Source: Gallionellaceae bacterium (GTDB lineage: Bacteria; Pseudomonadota; Gammaproteobacteria; Burkholderiales; Gallionellaceae). Taken from it: a DNA stretch of 34,317 bases. Positions within the stretch are counted from its first letter, which is position 1. Every line of letters begins with the position of its first letter. Where the stretch lies: positions 1-34,317 of the forward strand of contig PLYB01000275.1 in assembly GCA_003151655.1 (NCBI GenBank). The letters run 5' to 3'. Positions 1-9,412 of this stretch are shown one piece after another. Below the pieces are notes generated by a model. It searched no databases, was not told where the DNA came from, and saw only the letters and a program-made list of their open reading frames with translations. The position numbers and the translations under genes were made by a program.

Positions 1-2664
1 GTTGCGCTCGATGACGAGCACCGTGTTGCCGCGATCGACAAGGCGATGGAGCACGTGCAGCAGCATGCGCACGTCCTCGAAGTGGAGGCCGGTGGTCGGG
101 TCGTCGAGGATGTACAGCGTGCGGCCGGTCGCGACCTTCGAGAGCTCGGTCGCGAGCTTCACGCGCTGCGCCTCGCCGCCGGAAAGGGTCGTGGCACTTT
201 GTCCCAGCGTGATGTAACCCAAGCCTACATCGAGCAGCGTTTTCAATTTGCGCGCGATGATCGGCACCGCTTTAAAAAACTCGTACGCATGCTCCACGGT
301 CAAGTTCAGCACCTGATGGATATTCTTGCCCTTGTACTGCACCTCCAGCGTTTCGCGGTTGTAGCGGTGACCGTGACACACGTCGCAGGGCACATATACA
401 TCAGGCAGGAAGTGCATCTCCACCTTGATCACGCCATCGCCCTGACAGGACTCGCAGCGTCCACCCTTCACGTTGAAAGAGAAGCGCCCCGGCCCATAGC
501 CGCGCTCACGTGCCGTAGGTACGCCCGAAAACAGATCGCGAATCGGGGTAAACAGTCCGGTATAAGTCGCCGGATTGGAACGCGGCGTGCGCCCGATAGG
601 CGATTGATCGACGTTAATTACTTTGTCGAAAAATTCCAGCCCCTCGATTTCGGCATAAGGCGCAGGCTCGGCATTGCTGCCGTACAGATGCTTGGCCACC
701 GCGTTATACAAGGTGTCGTTGATGAGTGTGGACTTACCCGAGCCGGATACACCCGCGATGCAGGTGAGCAGGCCGATGGGCAGATCAAGCGTCACATCTT
801 TAAGATTGTTGCCACAGGCCCCGATGATACGCAGATAGCGCTCGGGATCGGGCTTGAGATTTTTGGTGGGCATCTCGATACTGCGCCGACCGGAAAGATA
901 ATCACCGGTGAGCGATTGCGGGTTGGCGATCACTTCTTTGGGCGTGCCTTGTGCCACCACGATACCGCCGTGTTCGCCTGCGCCCGGCCCCATATCCACC
1001 ACATAGTCGGCAGTGAGGATGGCATCTTCGTCGTGTTCCACCACAATCACACTGTTGCCCATATCGCGCAGACGCTTCAGCGTGTCCAGCAAACGGTCAT
1101 TATCGCGTTGATGCAGGCCGATAGAAGGCTCGTCCAGCACGTACATCACCCCGGTCAAGCCGGAGCCGATCTGCGAGGCCAAACGTATGCGCTGCGACTC
1201 ACCACCGGACAAAGTCTCAGCGGAACGATCCAGTGACAGATAATCCAAGCCCACGTTGTTGAGGAAGGTGAGGCGGCTGGCAATCTCCTGCACGATCTTC
1301 TCGGCGATGGCCTGTTTGTTGCCGGGCAAAGTAACGCCTTGGAAGAAAGTCAGCGCCTGCTTCAGCGGCAGGGCGCTAAGTTCGAAGATCGCTTTGTCGG
1401 CCACGCGTACATGGCGCGCTTCCTCGCGTAGACGCGTGCCTTTGCAGTCCGGGCAAGTGCAGCCGTTGAGATACTTCGCCAACTCCTCGCGTACCGTGGG
1501 CGAGTCCGTTTCTTTGTAGCGCCGCTCCAGATTGTTGACGATGCCCTCGAAAGAATGTTCGCGCGTCATCTTCTTGCCGCGCTCGTTCAGATATTGAAAA
1601 GAAATTTCTTCGCGCCCACTGCCGTACAGAATTACCTGCTGTATTTTCTCCGGCAGGGTTTCGAACGATTGCTCCAGATCGAAATCGTAATGCTTCGCCA
1701 GACTGTCCAGCATTTGATAGTAAAACTGATTACGTCTATCCCAACCCTTGATCGCTCCACCGCTCAACGACAGCTTCGGAAAAGCCACAATGCGTTGCGG
1801 ATCAAAGAAAGTGATATTGCCCAACCCGTCGCACTTCGGACAAGCGCCCATCGGGCTGTTGAATGAGAATAAACGCGGTTCCAACTCTTGCAGCGAATAA
1901 TTGCAAATAGGGCAGGCGAACTTGGCCGAGAACACATGCTCCTTGCCCGAATCCATCTCCACCGCCAACGCGCGACCATCGGCGTGACGCAGCGCAGTCT
2001 CAAACGATTCAGCCAAACGCTGTTTGATGTCAGCGGCCACTTTCAATCTGTCCACCACGATTTCAATGGTGTGCTTCTTGTTCTTTTCCAGTTTGGGCAA
2101 ATTGTCCATCTCGCAAATCTTGCCGTTCACGCGCAGGCGCACAAAGCCTTGCGCGCGCAGCTCATCAAACAAATCCAATTGCTCGCCCTTGCGCTCCACA
2201 ATCAGCGGCGAAAGGATCATCACCTTGGTACCTTCCGGCAGCGCCAGCACATGATCCACCATCTGTCCTACCGACTGCGCCTGCAACACCAGATCATGCT
2301 GCGGACAATATGGATCTCCCGCGCGCGCAAACAGCAACCGCAAATAATCGTGAATCTCCGTCACCGTACCCACCGTGGAACGAGGATTGTGCGAAGTAGC
2401 CTTTTGCTCAATAGCAATAGCAGGCGAAAGCCCTTCGATCAGATCGACATCCGGTTTCTCCATCAACTGCAAAAACTGCCGTGCATAAGCCGAAAGCGAC
2501 TCTACATAACGCCGCTGCCCCTCGGCATACAAGGTATCGAAAGCGAGTGAAGACTTACCCGAACCGGATAAGCCAGTGATCACTACCAACTGATTGCGCG
2601 GTAGGTCGAGGCTGATGTTTTTAAGATTGTGGGTGCGGGCACCGCGAATTTTGATGTATTCCAT
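1..2664 (-). CDS. uvrA: Excinuclease ABC subunit A (UvrA), C-terminus cut by window edge
   Basis: UvrA is the DNA-damage-recognising ATPase of nucleotide excision repair; as a dimer it loads UvrB onto lesions. The reading frame is open from an ATG at 2664 to base 1, giving 888 codons with no stop, against about 940 residues for the family, so roughly the last 50 residues lie outside. The N-terminus reads MEYIKIRGARTHNLKNI followed by a Walker A motif (GLSGSGKSS). Cysteine codons for zinc sites and a second ABC signature region lie further along the minus strand. The 195 bp to the divergent transporter gene showed no CTG-N10-CAG LexA-like box by eye, although uvrA is often SOS-controlled. Next to ssb this is a common proteobacterial arrangement. 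Confidence 0.96.
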   Translation of the reverse strand, partial: MEYIKIRGARTHNLKNISLDLPRNQLVVITGLSGSGKSSLAFDTLYAEGQRRYVESLSAYARQFLQLMEKPDVDLIEGLSPAIAIEQKATSHNPRSTVGTVTEIHDYLRLLFARAGDPYCPQHDLVLQAQSVGQMVDHVLALPEGTKVMILSPLIVERKGEQLDLFDELRAQGFVRLRVNGKICEMDNLPKLEKNKKHTIEIVVDRLKVAADIKQRLAESFETALRHADGRALAVEMDSGKEHVFSAKFACPICNYSLQELEPRLFSFNSPMGACPKCDGLGNITFFDPQRIVAFPKLSLSGGAIKGWDRRNQFYYQMLDSLAKHYDFDLEQSFETLPEKIQQVILYGSGREEISFQYLNERGKKMTREHSFEGIVNNLERRYKETDSPTVREELAKYLNGCTCPDCKGTRLREEARHVRVADKAIFELSALPLKQALTFFQGVTLPGNKQAIAEKIVQEIASRLTFLNNVGLDYLSLDRSAETLSGGESQRIRLASQIGSGLTGVMYVLDEPSIGLHQRDNDRLLDTLKRLRDMGNSVIVVEHDEDAILTADYVVDMGPGAGEHGGIVVAQGTPKEVIANPQSLTGDYLSGRRSIEMPTKNLKPDPERYLRIIGACGNNLKDVTLDLPIGLLTCIAGVSGSGKSTLINDTLYNAVAKHLYGSNAEPAPYAEIEGLEFFDKVINVDQSPIGRTPRSNPATYTGLFTPIRDLFSGVPTARERGYGPGRFSFNVKGGRCESCQGDGVIKVEMHFLPDVYVPCDVCHGHRYNRETLEVQYKGKNIHQVLNLTVEHAYEFFKAVPIIARKLKTLLDVGLGYITLGQSATTLSGGEAQRVKLATELSKVATGRTLYILDDPTTGLHFEDVRMLLHVLHRLVDRGNTVLVIERN

Positions 2665-2859
2665 GTAAGGCCGAGAGTCCGAAAAACGACTGGACAATAT
2701 ACGCGAAAATTGACACTTCCCCAAACGCTTAAATAGCCGCTCGTTGAGTATGGGGTGTCAAGATGCTTTCGCAGTTATGGGTATATTAAGCACACCGCTG
2801 TCGGCTGGCTGGCCGACCTGTTAAGATACGCACCTTCCAAATTTTCACTTGATTGCTTT

Positions 2860-4302
2860 ATGTCGGCTGCATCTTCCGCGATGACCCCCTTTGAACGCCG
2901 CGCCAGTATTGGCTTGGCGGGTGTTTATGGCCTGCGCATGTTGGGTTTGTTTATCATTTTGCCGATCTTTGCTTTGTTTGCGGAGACGCTGCCGGGTGGT
3001 CAGAGCCATTTCTTAATTGGTATTGCGCTGGGCGCGTATGGCTTGACGCAAGCGATTTTGCAAATTCCGGCGGGGTGGTTGTCTGATCGTTACGGGCGCA
3101 AGCCGGTGATTGTGATCGGGCTGCTGTTATTCGCGGCGGGTAGCTTTATCGCGGCTTCGGCGGACGACATTTACTGGATCATCGCCGGACGGGTGATTCA
3201 GGGCGCGGGGGCAATCAACGCGGCGGTGATGGCGCTGACTGCCGATCTCACGCGCGAAGAGCATCGCACCAAGGCGATGGCGATGATCGGCATCACCATC
3301 GGTATTACTTTTTCGATCTCGATGGTGTTGTCGCCGTTGCTGTACCACTACATCGGCATGTCCGGCATCTTCGAGTTGATCGGTGTGTTGGCATTTTTAT
3401 GCATCGCGGTGGTGCTGTGGTTTATTCCCAATCCAACAATCACGCGTTTCCATTCCGACACCGAAGCCAATACCAGCAAGCTGGCCGAGGTGTTGCGCAA
3501 TAAAGATTTGCTGCGCATGGATTTCGGCGTGTTCACTTTGCACGCGATCTTGATGTCGGTATTTATGCAAGTGCCGTTCATCTTGCGCGCCGACGGGCTG
3601 GACGCGCAGCACCAGTGGCAAGTCTATTTGCCGGTGATGCTGATTGCCTTTGCGCTGATGGTGCCGCCCATTATTCTCGCCGAGAAAAAGGCGAAGATGA
3701 AGCAGGTATTTATGATGGCAATCGCGTTGGCGGCGGTGGCGCAACTTGCGCTGATATTTTTGCAAGGCAGCGTGTGGGGCGTGGCGATTTCGCTGCTGTT
3801 GTTCTTCATTGCCTTCAACGTACTGGAAGCGACGCAGCCCTCCATCGTCAGCAAGATTGCACCGCTGGCCGCTAAGGGCACGGCGATGGGCGTATTCAGC
3901 AGCGTGCAATTTCTGGGCGCGTTTTTCGGTTCGGCGATGGGCGGCTTGTTGATGCAGTTTTATGGCGGCAATGCGGTGCTGATCTTCGCGGTGGGCATGT
4001 TGCTGCTGTGGCTGGCCGTGGCCTCCACCATGCATCCGCCGTTGCCGCTGCAAACTAAAATGTATCATTTGCCCGAGTTGACTGAAGAAGCGGCGCGCAA
4101 GATTCAGCAGTCTCTGGCACAATTACGCGGTGTGCGCGAAGTGCTGGTCGTGGCAAACGAACAAATCGCCTGTATCAAGGTGGAGTTGAGCGGATTCGAT
4201 GAAGAGTCGGTTGAAAATTTAGTGCGGCCCTCTCCCCAACCCTCTCCCAAAGAGGGCGAGGGGGCAATAGTGAAAAACGTAACAACATTAAAGGGGATAT
4301 GA
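2860..4302 (+). CDS. YajR-like MFS transporter with C-terminal ferredoxin-like (YAM) domain
   Basis: This is a major facilitator superfamily inner-membrane transporter with about twelve hydrophobic segments. The MFS loop signature is visible (GWLSDRYGRKPVI), and after the last helix there is a soluble domain of about 65 residues like the YAM domain of E. coli YajR. Substrate is unknown. The frame is open upstream to 2755, but the family starts just before the FERRASIGLAG segment. I chose ATG 2860; ATG 2881 is the alternative, and neither has a clear ribosome site. The gene lies one base before ssb, so the two are probably co-transcribed. Oddity: the last ~25 residues after the YAM domain are encoded largely by a dispersed repeat (4227-4264) and look like an acquired tail (PSPQPSPKEGEG). 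Confidence 0.9.
   Translation: MSAASSAMTPFERRASIGLAGVYGLRMLGLFIILPIFALFAETLPGGQSHFLIGIALGAYGLTQAILQIPAGWLSDRYGRKPVIVIGLLLFAAGSFIAASADDIYWIIAGRVIQGAGAINAAVMALTADLTREEHRTKAMAMIGITIGITFSISMVLSPLLYHYIGMSGIFELIGVLAFLCIAVVLWFIPNPTITRFHSDTEANTSKLAEVLRNKDLLRMDFGVFTLHAILMSVFMQVPFILRADGLDAQHQWQVYLPVMLIAFALMVPPIILAEKKAKMKQVFMMAIALAAVAQLALIFLQGSVWGVAISLLLFFIAFNVLEATQPSIVSKIAPLAAKGTAMGVFSSVQFLGAFFGSAMGGLLMQFYGGNAVLIFAVGMLLLWLAVASTMHPPLPLQTKMYHLPELTEEAARKIQQSLAQLRGVREVLVVANEQIACIKVELSGFDEESVENLVRPSPQPSPKEGEGAIVKNVTTLKGI
4227..4264. repeat. Short dispersed C-rich repeat, inside the 3' end of the transporter gene
   Basis: The CCCTCTCC run is followed by an inverted GAGGGCGAGGGG arm, forming a small imperfect hairpin. 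Related C-rich inverted elements occur at 14795-14878 and 24559-24597. This copy is translated as the tail of the upstream transporter. Confidence 0.7.
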
Positions 4303-4303
4303 G

Positions 4304-4771
4304 ATGTCGGTAAACAAAGTGATATTGGTTGGACGTTTGGGCAAAGATCCCGAGACCCGTTACATGACCAACGGCGAAGCCGTAACTAACGCCACCTTGG
4401 CGACTTCCGAAAACTGGAAAGACAAGAGCGGCGAAAAGCAGGAAAAGACCGAGTGGCATAACCTCGTGTTTTATCGTCGCTTGGCAGAAGTGGCGGGCGA
4501 GTACCTGAAAAAAGGCGCGCAGATTTACGTCGAGGGCAAGATACAAACGCGCAAGTACCAGACCAAAGAAGGACAAGAGCGCTACACCACCGAGATCATC
4601 GTCGATCAGATGCAGATGCTGGGCGGCAAGTCGAGCGGTGCGGGCAGCTTTGAAGTAGTAGAAAATCAATCGTCGTCATCCGCTCCTGCACGCAGCGCGC
4701 CTGCCGCCAAGCCTGCGGCACCGGCAGCCAAGAGCAACTTCGATAACTTCGACGACGATATCCCGTTCTGA
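4304..4771 (+). CDS. ssb: Single-stranded DNA-binding protein
   Basis: SSB coats single-stranded DNA during replication, recombination and repair. The 155-residue protein starts MSVNKVILVGRLGKDPE, has the OB-fold core to about residue 110, a flexible Ala/Pro/Ser-rich linker, and the conserved acidic tip ending DDDIPF that binds partner enzymes. Length and tip match proteobacterial SSB. The start is one base after the transporter stop, with GGGGATATGAG as the ribosome site. A rho-independent terminator follows. Confidence 0.98.
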   Translation: MSVNKVILVGRLGKDPETRYMTNGEAVTNATLATSENWKDKSGEKQEKTEWHNLVFYRRLAEVAGEYLKKGAQIYVEGKIQTRKYQTKEGQERYTTEIIVDQMQMLGGKSSGAGSFEVVENQSSSSAPARSAPAAKPAAPAAKSNFDNFDDDIPF

Positions 4772-4797
4772 TTGATATAAAACTGAAAGTGTAAACT

Positions 4798-4831
4798 AAG
4801 CCCCTATGCCTTTTGGTGTTAGGGGCTTTTG
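4798..4831 (+). terminator. Rho-independent terminator of ssb
   Basis: A 9-bp perfect stem (AAGCCCCTA / TAGGGGCTT) with a 13-nt loop is followed by TTTTG. It lies between the convergent ends of ssb and the RND pump gene. The minus-strand side lacks a strong T tract, so it mainly serves ssb. Confidence 0.85.
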
Positions 4832-4846
4832 TTCGTATAAGACTCG

Positions 4847-7800
4847 TTAATGTGGTGCGGCTTCCTGAGTCCCCACCAGATTTGAGGCCAGCAACATATA
4901 CATAGCCGGTACCACGAATAGCGTAAACAGTGTGCCAATCGACAGGCCGGTGAATATGACCAAGCCCATGGCGTGACGGCCGGAAGCACCTGCACCGAAG
5001 GCAATAACCAGCGGCACTACTCCAAACACCATGGCGGCTGTCGTCATCAATATCGGGCGCAAACGTATTGTTGCCGCCCCTACAATTGCGTCAAGTTTGC
5101 TGAGGCCGGTACTGCGTAGCTGATTGGCCACTTCGACAATAAGAATGCCGTGTTTGCTAATCAACCCCATGAGCGTGACCAGCCCTACTTCAGTGTAAAT
5201 ATTCATTGAGGAAAAGCCGAGGAAGATAAATATCATGGCACCGAACAGTGCCAAAGGTACCGACACCAGAATCACGACAGGATCGCGGAAACTTTCGAAC
5301 AGCGCAGCCAGTGCCAGAAACACAATAATGACGGCGAACAGCATGGTTGTCAGAAAGCCGCCCGACTCTTGCATATATTGCCGCGACTGGCCGGAGTAAT
5401 CTACCGTGTAGCCGATTGGCGCTACCTGCTTCACGGTGTCGCGCATGAATTGCAGCGCATCGCCTTGCGACGACCCAGACACGCCTGCCAAGGTCACCGA
5501 ATTGAGCTGCTGAAAGCGTGTGATAGATTCGGGGACAACTTCATATTTGAGGCTGGCTACTGTGCTAACCGGAAACATGCCGCCGCTGGGTGTCTTGATA
5601 TAGTAATCGAGTACTTGCGCAGGATTCAGGCGATCGGTTTGCAAGACCTGCGGAATCACCTTGTAGGAGCGCCCTTCAATCGAGAAGTAATTGACATAGC
5701 CGCCGCCCAAGGCAGCGCTGAGCGCATTTCCCACATCTTGCTGCGTCAAGCCCAGCGCGGTGATCTTCTCACGATCTACCGTGACGATAGCTTGCGGTTT
5801 ATCAATTTTCAGATCGCTATCGAGGAAGAAAAACTTGCCCGAGGCTTTGGCTTTTTCCAGCACTTGCTGAGCCACCTCATTGAGATTTTCAAAAGGCTCG
5901 GTCGTGGTTATCACAAACTGAACCGGCAGGCCGGAAGAACCCGGCAACGGCGGAAATTGAAAAGCCGCCACGCGGGCACCGGCCACTTTATTCCAGCGCG
6001 CCTGGAGGTCTTGTTGAATTTCATGGGCGCTGCGTGAGCGCTGATCCCAAGGCTTAAGCAGGACACCGCCAATCCCCGCGTTCAAGGTTGGCACCCCGGT
6101 AATCTGAAACATTTGTTTGTACTCGGGTATGCTCTTGCCGATTTTGAAAATCTGGTCTGCATAGGTTTGCATTTGCTCGGTCGTTGCCGTCGGTGAGCCG
6201 ACCACTTGCGACACGACGACACCCTGATCTTCTTCCGGAGCCAGTTCTGACTTCGACATTTTGAACATGACCAAAAGCAGCACGAACAACAATCCCCCCA
6301 TCACGATGATGACCGGCCAGGTTGTCAGCAGGCTGCGCAGTGTGCGCTGATAGGTTTGGCGAATCTTTTCGAAAGCCCGGTCAATCAACTGCACAAAACG
6401 GCCACTGTCCTGTTCCTTGTTGAAGAAGCGCGAACACATCATGGGGGAAAGCGTTAGCGCAACAATACCGGATACCGCCACGGCTCCCGCAAGGGTAAAG
6501 GCAAACTCCGTGAACAGCGCACCGGTTAGTCCGCCTTGAAATCCGATGGGGACATATACCGCGATCAGCACGATGGTCATCGCCAGAATGGGGTTGCCGA
6601 GTTCCCTTGCCGCGATGAGTGCCGCGTCCAGTGGCAACGCGCCTTGTTTCATGTGGCGGTCAACGTTTTCGACCACAATGATCGCATCATCCACCACCAG
6701 ACCGATGGCGAGTACCAGTGCCAGTAAAGTAAGCAGATTGATGGAGTAGCCAAGCAGCAGCATGATGAAAAAAGTGCCGATGAGTGAAAGCGGCATTGCA
6801 ATCACCGGCACCATCACCGCGCGAAAGCTGCCGAGGAAAATGAAAATCACTGCGGTGACGATCAGCAGTGCTTCGACCAGTGTTTTGATCACCTCGGTAA
6901 TGGAGTTGTTGATAAACTCGGTCGAGTCATAAACAATTTGACCGGTAAGTCCTACCGGCAATTGGCTGCGAATGTCGGGGAAGGCATCGCGTACAAGTTT
7001 TGCCACCTCGAGAATATTTGCCTCAGGCGCAACCTTGATGCCGATAAATACCGAGCGCACGCCGCCGAAAGCGACGTTGAAGTCATAGTTCTCCGAACCC
7101 AGCGTGACCGTCGCCACATCCTCCAGATGCACAATGGCATCGCCATTTTGTTTCACGGCCAGTTTCTTGAACTCTTCCACCGTATGCAGGTCAGTGCCGG
7201 CGGTCAACGGAATGGTGACCATTTGGCCTTTGCTGGATCCAAGCGCCGCGAGAAAATTATTTCTACTCAGCGCGGCACTGACATCGGCAGCAGTAATGCC
7301 ATGCGCCGCCATCTTGCCGGAATCCAGCCACGCACGCAAAGCGAACTGACGGCCACCAAGAATCTCGGCGGTCTGCACTCCATCAATAGAATCCAACTTG
7401 GGCTTGACCACACGCAACAGATAGTCGGTGACGTTATTGGTTGGCAAGGTGTCGCTATAGAATCCCATTATCATGGCATCCAACGTCTGCCCGGTTTGTA
7501 CGGTTAATACGGGCACCTGCGCTTGGGGGGGCAACTGATTTCTGACTGAATTAACCTGAGAGTTGATTTCAGTGAGTGCGCGATTGGCATCGTAGTTTAA
7601 GCGCAGAGTTGCCGTAATGATTGAAACTCCGCTTCTACTGGACGAAGACAAATAGTCGATTCCCTGCGCCTGAGCGATGGCGCCTTCGAGAGGCTGGGTA
7701 ATAAATCCGGCAACCGTCTGGGCGTTGGCACCAAAATAGGCTGTCGTTACCGTCACTACCGAATTCTGCGTGCGCGGATACTGATTGACCGGCAGGCCGA

Positions 7801-7888
7801 ACAGCGAGCGCAGCCCGAGCACGACAATGAGCAGGCTCACAGTCGTAGCCAGAACAGGTCGGCGAATAAAAAAGTCAGTGAAGTTCAT
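4847..7888 (-). CDS. RND multidrug efflux permease (HAE1 family, MexI-like)
   Basis: This is the proton-driven inner-membrane pump of a tripartite efflux system. The 1013-residue protein opens MNFTDFFIRRPVLATTVSLL. It has the RND layout of one membrane helix, a large periplasmic loop, a helix bundle, a second large loop and a last bundle. The TM4 proton-relay motif (GLVVDDAIIVVENV, two adjacent Asp) is visible. The N-terminal region (PVNQYP, LSSSSRSGVS, QTGQTLDAMIMGFYSD) is closest in my memory to Pseudomonas MexI. GAGG sits seven bases before ATG 7888, nine bases after the adaptor gene. No outer-membrane channel gene is present in the window, so the pump must borrow one. Substrate cannot be told from sequence. 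Confidence 0.94.
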   Translation of the reverse strand: MNFTDFFIRRPVLATTVSLLIVVLGLRSLFGLPVNQYPRTQNSVVTVTTAYFGANAQTVAGFITQPLEGAIAQAQGIDYLSSSSRSGVSIITATLRLNYDANRALTEINSQVNSVRNQLPPQAQVPVLTVQTGQTLDAMIMGFYSDTLPTNNVTDYLLRVVKPKLDSIDGVQTAEILGGRQFALRAWLDSGKMAAHGITAADVSAALSRNNFLAALGSSKGQMVTIPLTAGTDLHTVEEFKKLAVKQNGDAIVHLEDVATVTLGSENYDFNVAFGGVRSVFIGIKVAPEANILEVAKLVRDAFPDIRSQLPVGLTGQIVYDSTEFINNSITEVIKTLVEALLIVTAVIFIFLGSFRAVMVPVIAMPLSLIGTFFIMLLLGYSINLLTLLALVLAIGLVVDDAIIVVENVDRHMKQGALPLDAALIAARELGNPILAMTIVLIAVYVPIGFQGGLTGALFTEFAFTLAGAVAVSGIVALTLSPMMCSRFFNKEQDSGRFVQLIDRAFEKIRQTYQRTLRSLLTTWPVIIVMGGLLFVLLLVMFKMSKSELAPEEDQGVVVSQVVGSPTATTEQMQTYADQIFKIGKSIPEYKQMFQITGVPTLNAGIGGVLLKPWDQRSRSAHEIQQDLQARWNKVAGARVAAFQFPPLPGSSGLPVQFVITTTEPFENLNEVAQQVLEKAKASGKFFFLDSDLKIDKPQAIVTVDREKITALGLTQQDVGNALSAALGGGYVNYFSIEGRSYKVIPQVLQTDRLNPAQVLDYYIKTPSGGMFPVSTVASLKYEVVPESITRFQQLNSVTLAGVSGSSQGDALQFMRDTVKQVAPIGYTVDYSGQSRQYMQESGGFLTTMLFAVIIVFLALAALFESFRDPVVILVSVPLALFGAMIFIFLGFSSMNIYTEVGLVTLMGLISKHGILIVEVANQLRSTGLSKLDAIVGAATIRLRPILMTTAAMVFGVVPLVIAFGAGASGRHAMGLVIFTGLSIGTLFTLFVVPAMYMLLASNLVGTQEAAPH

Positions 7889-7897
7889 GACTATGCC

Positions 7898-9040
7898 TCA
7901 GCGCTCTTGTGGCGTGGGGTTGGGGTTGTTCGACGGTTGCACAGTATTGTCGATCACAATGAGGGCACCGTTTTTAAGCTTGATCTGCCCGCTGGTCACC
8001 ACCATTTGTCCCTCCTGCAAACCGCTCGTAATAGCCACCTGATCTCCGCGAGTTTCACCCGTGACTACAAAAGCCTGCTGAACTTCGTAGACAGAACCCT
8101 GTTGCGATGTGGTATTCCCTGCCCCTCCGGCCGCTGCGGGTTTTACAATAAACACCGTTGAACCGTAAGGGTTGTAAGTGATTGCCGTCAGTGGCAGCGT
8201 CAGGTAATGTTTTTTAGTGCCTACATCCACCATCGCATTAGCAAACATTCCCGGCAGCAATAAATGTTTCGGATTGGCAATGGTTGCTTGAATCTGCACA
8301 TTGCGCGTGGCTGTATCAACCTTCGGGCTAATTGCGGTAATTTTGCCGTGAAAGATATTATTTTCGGATGAGTCCGTATTGACATTGACCACCTGATCAA
8401 TGGACAGTTCACCGACTTTCTGCTGCGGCAGATAAAAATCTATATAAATAGGATCGATCGCCTGCAAGGTCACAATTTTGTCGCCTGGGTTTAGATACTG
8501 CCCAGGATTGATAGCAGTGATTCCCATTCGACCTGAAAAAGGCGCACGAATGGTCTTTTTTTCGACCAGCGCTTGTTGCTGAGCTGCCAGTGCGGTCTTG
8601 CTTTTCAGGTCTGCCATATCGGCATCGACCTGCGCCTGAGTAACGTTCTGCGACATTAATTGCGTCTGATCACGTTTCAAAGTAATTGCGGAGAGTTCGG
8701 CAATGGCCTGCATCGAAGTTAATTGAGCTCGTTCCGAATCAGCATTGAGTTGCACCAGCACCTCACCGGCTTTTATATTTTGCCCGGATTTAAAATTGAC
8801 CTTACGCACCTGCCCTGCAACTTCGCTGCTTAAATCCACTCCATGCACCGCAGTCAAAGTACCCACCGATAACAGCTGCGGCTGCCACTCCTGCGTCGCA
8901 ACAACCACCGCAGTCACCGTTTGCGGTTCGGGTTTTGGGGAATTGGCGATTAATTGTTGGATGTGCAGGAAAAAGCCGAAAGCCAGAGCGGCAATCAACA
9001 CCACCACACAGCCCAGCATGATTAACATTCGTTTGGTCAT
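7898..9040 (-). CDS. RND efflux periplasmic adaptor (membrane fusion protein)
   Basis: This subunit bridges the inner-membrane pump to an outer-membrane channel. The protein begins MTKRMLIMLGCVVVLIAALAF, a single N-terminal membrane anchor, then shows the lipoyl/barrel-sandwich halves (VSLKSGQNIKAGEVL-like and RAPFSGRMGI segments) around an alpha-hairpin, and beta-barrel regions. The Pro/Asn-rich end (SNNPNPTPQER) is unstructured. The frame extends to a GTG at 9049, but ATG 9040 has GAGGTG six to eight bases upstream and is preferred, giving 380 residues. It is first in a two-gene operon with the permease. Confidence 0.92.
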   Translation of the reverse strand: MTKRMLIMLGCVVVLIAALAFGFFLHIQQLIANSPKPEPQTVTAVVVATQEWQPQLLSVGTLTAVHGVDLSSEVAGQVRKVNFKSGQNIKAGEVLVQLNADSERAQLTSMQAIAELSAITLKRDQTQLMSQNVTQAQVDADMADLKSKTALAAQQQALVEKKTIRAPFSGRMGITAINPGQYLNPGDKIVTLQAIDPIYIDFYLPQQKVGELSIDQVVNVNTDSSENNIFHGKITAISPKVDTATRNVQIQATIANPKHLLLPGMFANAMVDVGTKKHYLTLPLTAITYNPYGSTVFIVKPAAAGGAGNTTSQQGSVYEVQQAFVVTGETRGDQVAITSGLQEGQMVVTSGQIKLKNGALIVIDNTVQPSNNPNPTPQER

Positions 9041-9049
9041 TGGCTTCAC

Positions 9050-9251
9050 CTCGAATAATCAAGTCACGAATTCATTTCATGAAAACACATCTTTCAAAAT
9101 GAGAGTTTGGATCCAATCGTACTGAAGCGGGCAAGATGATGCTACTCAGATTGGGGCTCATGAGCAAGTTTAATTCTATTTTACAAAACTGCTGACTTTC
9201 AAAACGGGCTAGACCGATTTTGCTACCGCAAATTTTGAATGCAACAAGGTC
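9050..9251. other. Divergent intergenic region upstream of the RND operon
   Basis: I see no gene here. A perfect 10-bp palindrome GCTCATGAGC (9157-9166) lies about 120 bp upstream of the adaptor start and could be an operator for the efflux operon. No regulator gene is adjacent, so this is weak. Confidence 0.3.
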
Positions 9252-9267
9252 TGTAGCAAACCCTACA
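9252..9267 (+). promoter_or_regulatory. NifA upstream activator sequence
   Basis: Exact TGT-N10-ACA (TGTAGCAAACCCTACA), the established NifA binding consensus, centred about 105 bp upstream of the -24 element of the iscA-nifUSV promoter. This is a normal distance for DNA looping. Confidence 0.85.
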
Positions 9268-9328
9268 ACCCTTCACCTGCGTTTTATTTCGTACAGGTGG
9301 GTTGAGCGTGTTGCCTTATAAATAGCGA

Positions 9329-9341
9329 TATTAAACAATTT
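9329..9341 (+). promoter_or_regulatory. Candidate IHF site
   Basis: TATTAAACAATTT resembles the IHF consensus (WATCAANNNNTTR) with two mismatches, in an AT-rich stretch between the NifA site and the sigma-54 promoter where IHF normally bends DNA. Confidence 0.35.
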
Positions 9342-9361
9342 ATTAAGTATCCTGCCGTGAC

Positions 9362-9377
9362 TGGCACGTAGCTTGCA
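9362..9377 (+). promoter_or_regulatory. Sigma-54 (RpoN) -24/-12 promoter of the nif operon
   Basis: TGGCACGTAGCTTGCA is a perfect match to TGGCACG-N4-TTGCW. It lies 35 bp before the iscA-like start, so transcription should begin near 9389. Confidence 0.93.
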
Positions 9378-9412
9378 GACTATCCGGTACAAACCACTGA
9401 TAGGAGCAAGCC

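Noticed and set aside
46..1236. Long plus-strand open frame opposite uvrA
   Set aside because: Shadow of uvrA; the minus-strand frame encodes clear UvrA motifs.
2665..2859. SOS box between uvrA and the MFS gene
   Set aside because: No CTG-N10-CAG match found by eye.
5369..6037. Plus-strand open frame opposite the RND permease
   Set aside because: Shadow frame; composition follows codon positions of the permease.
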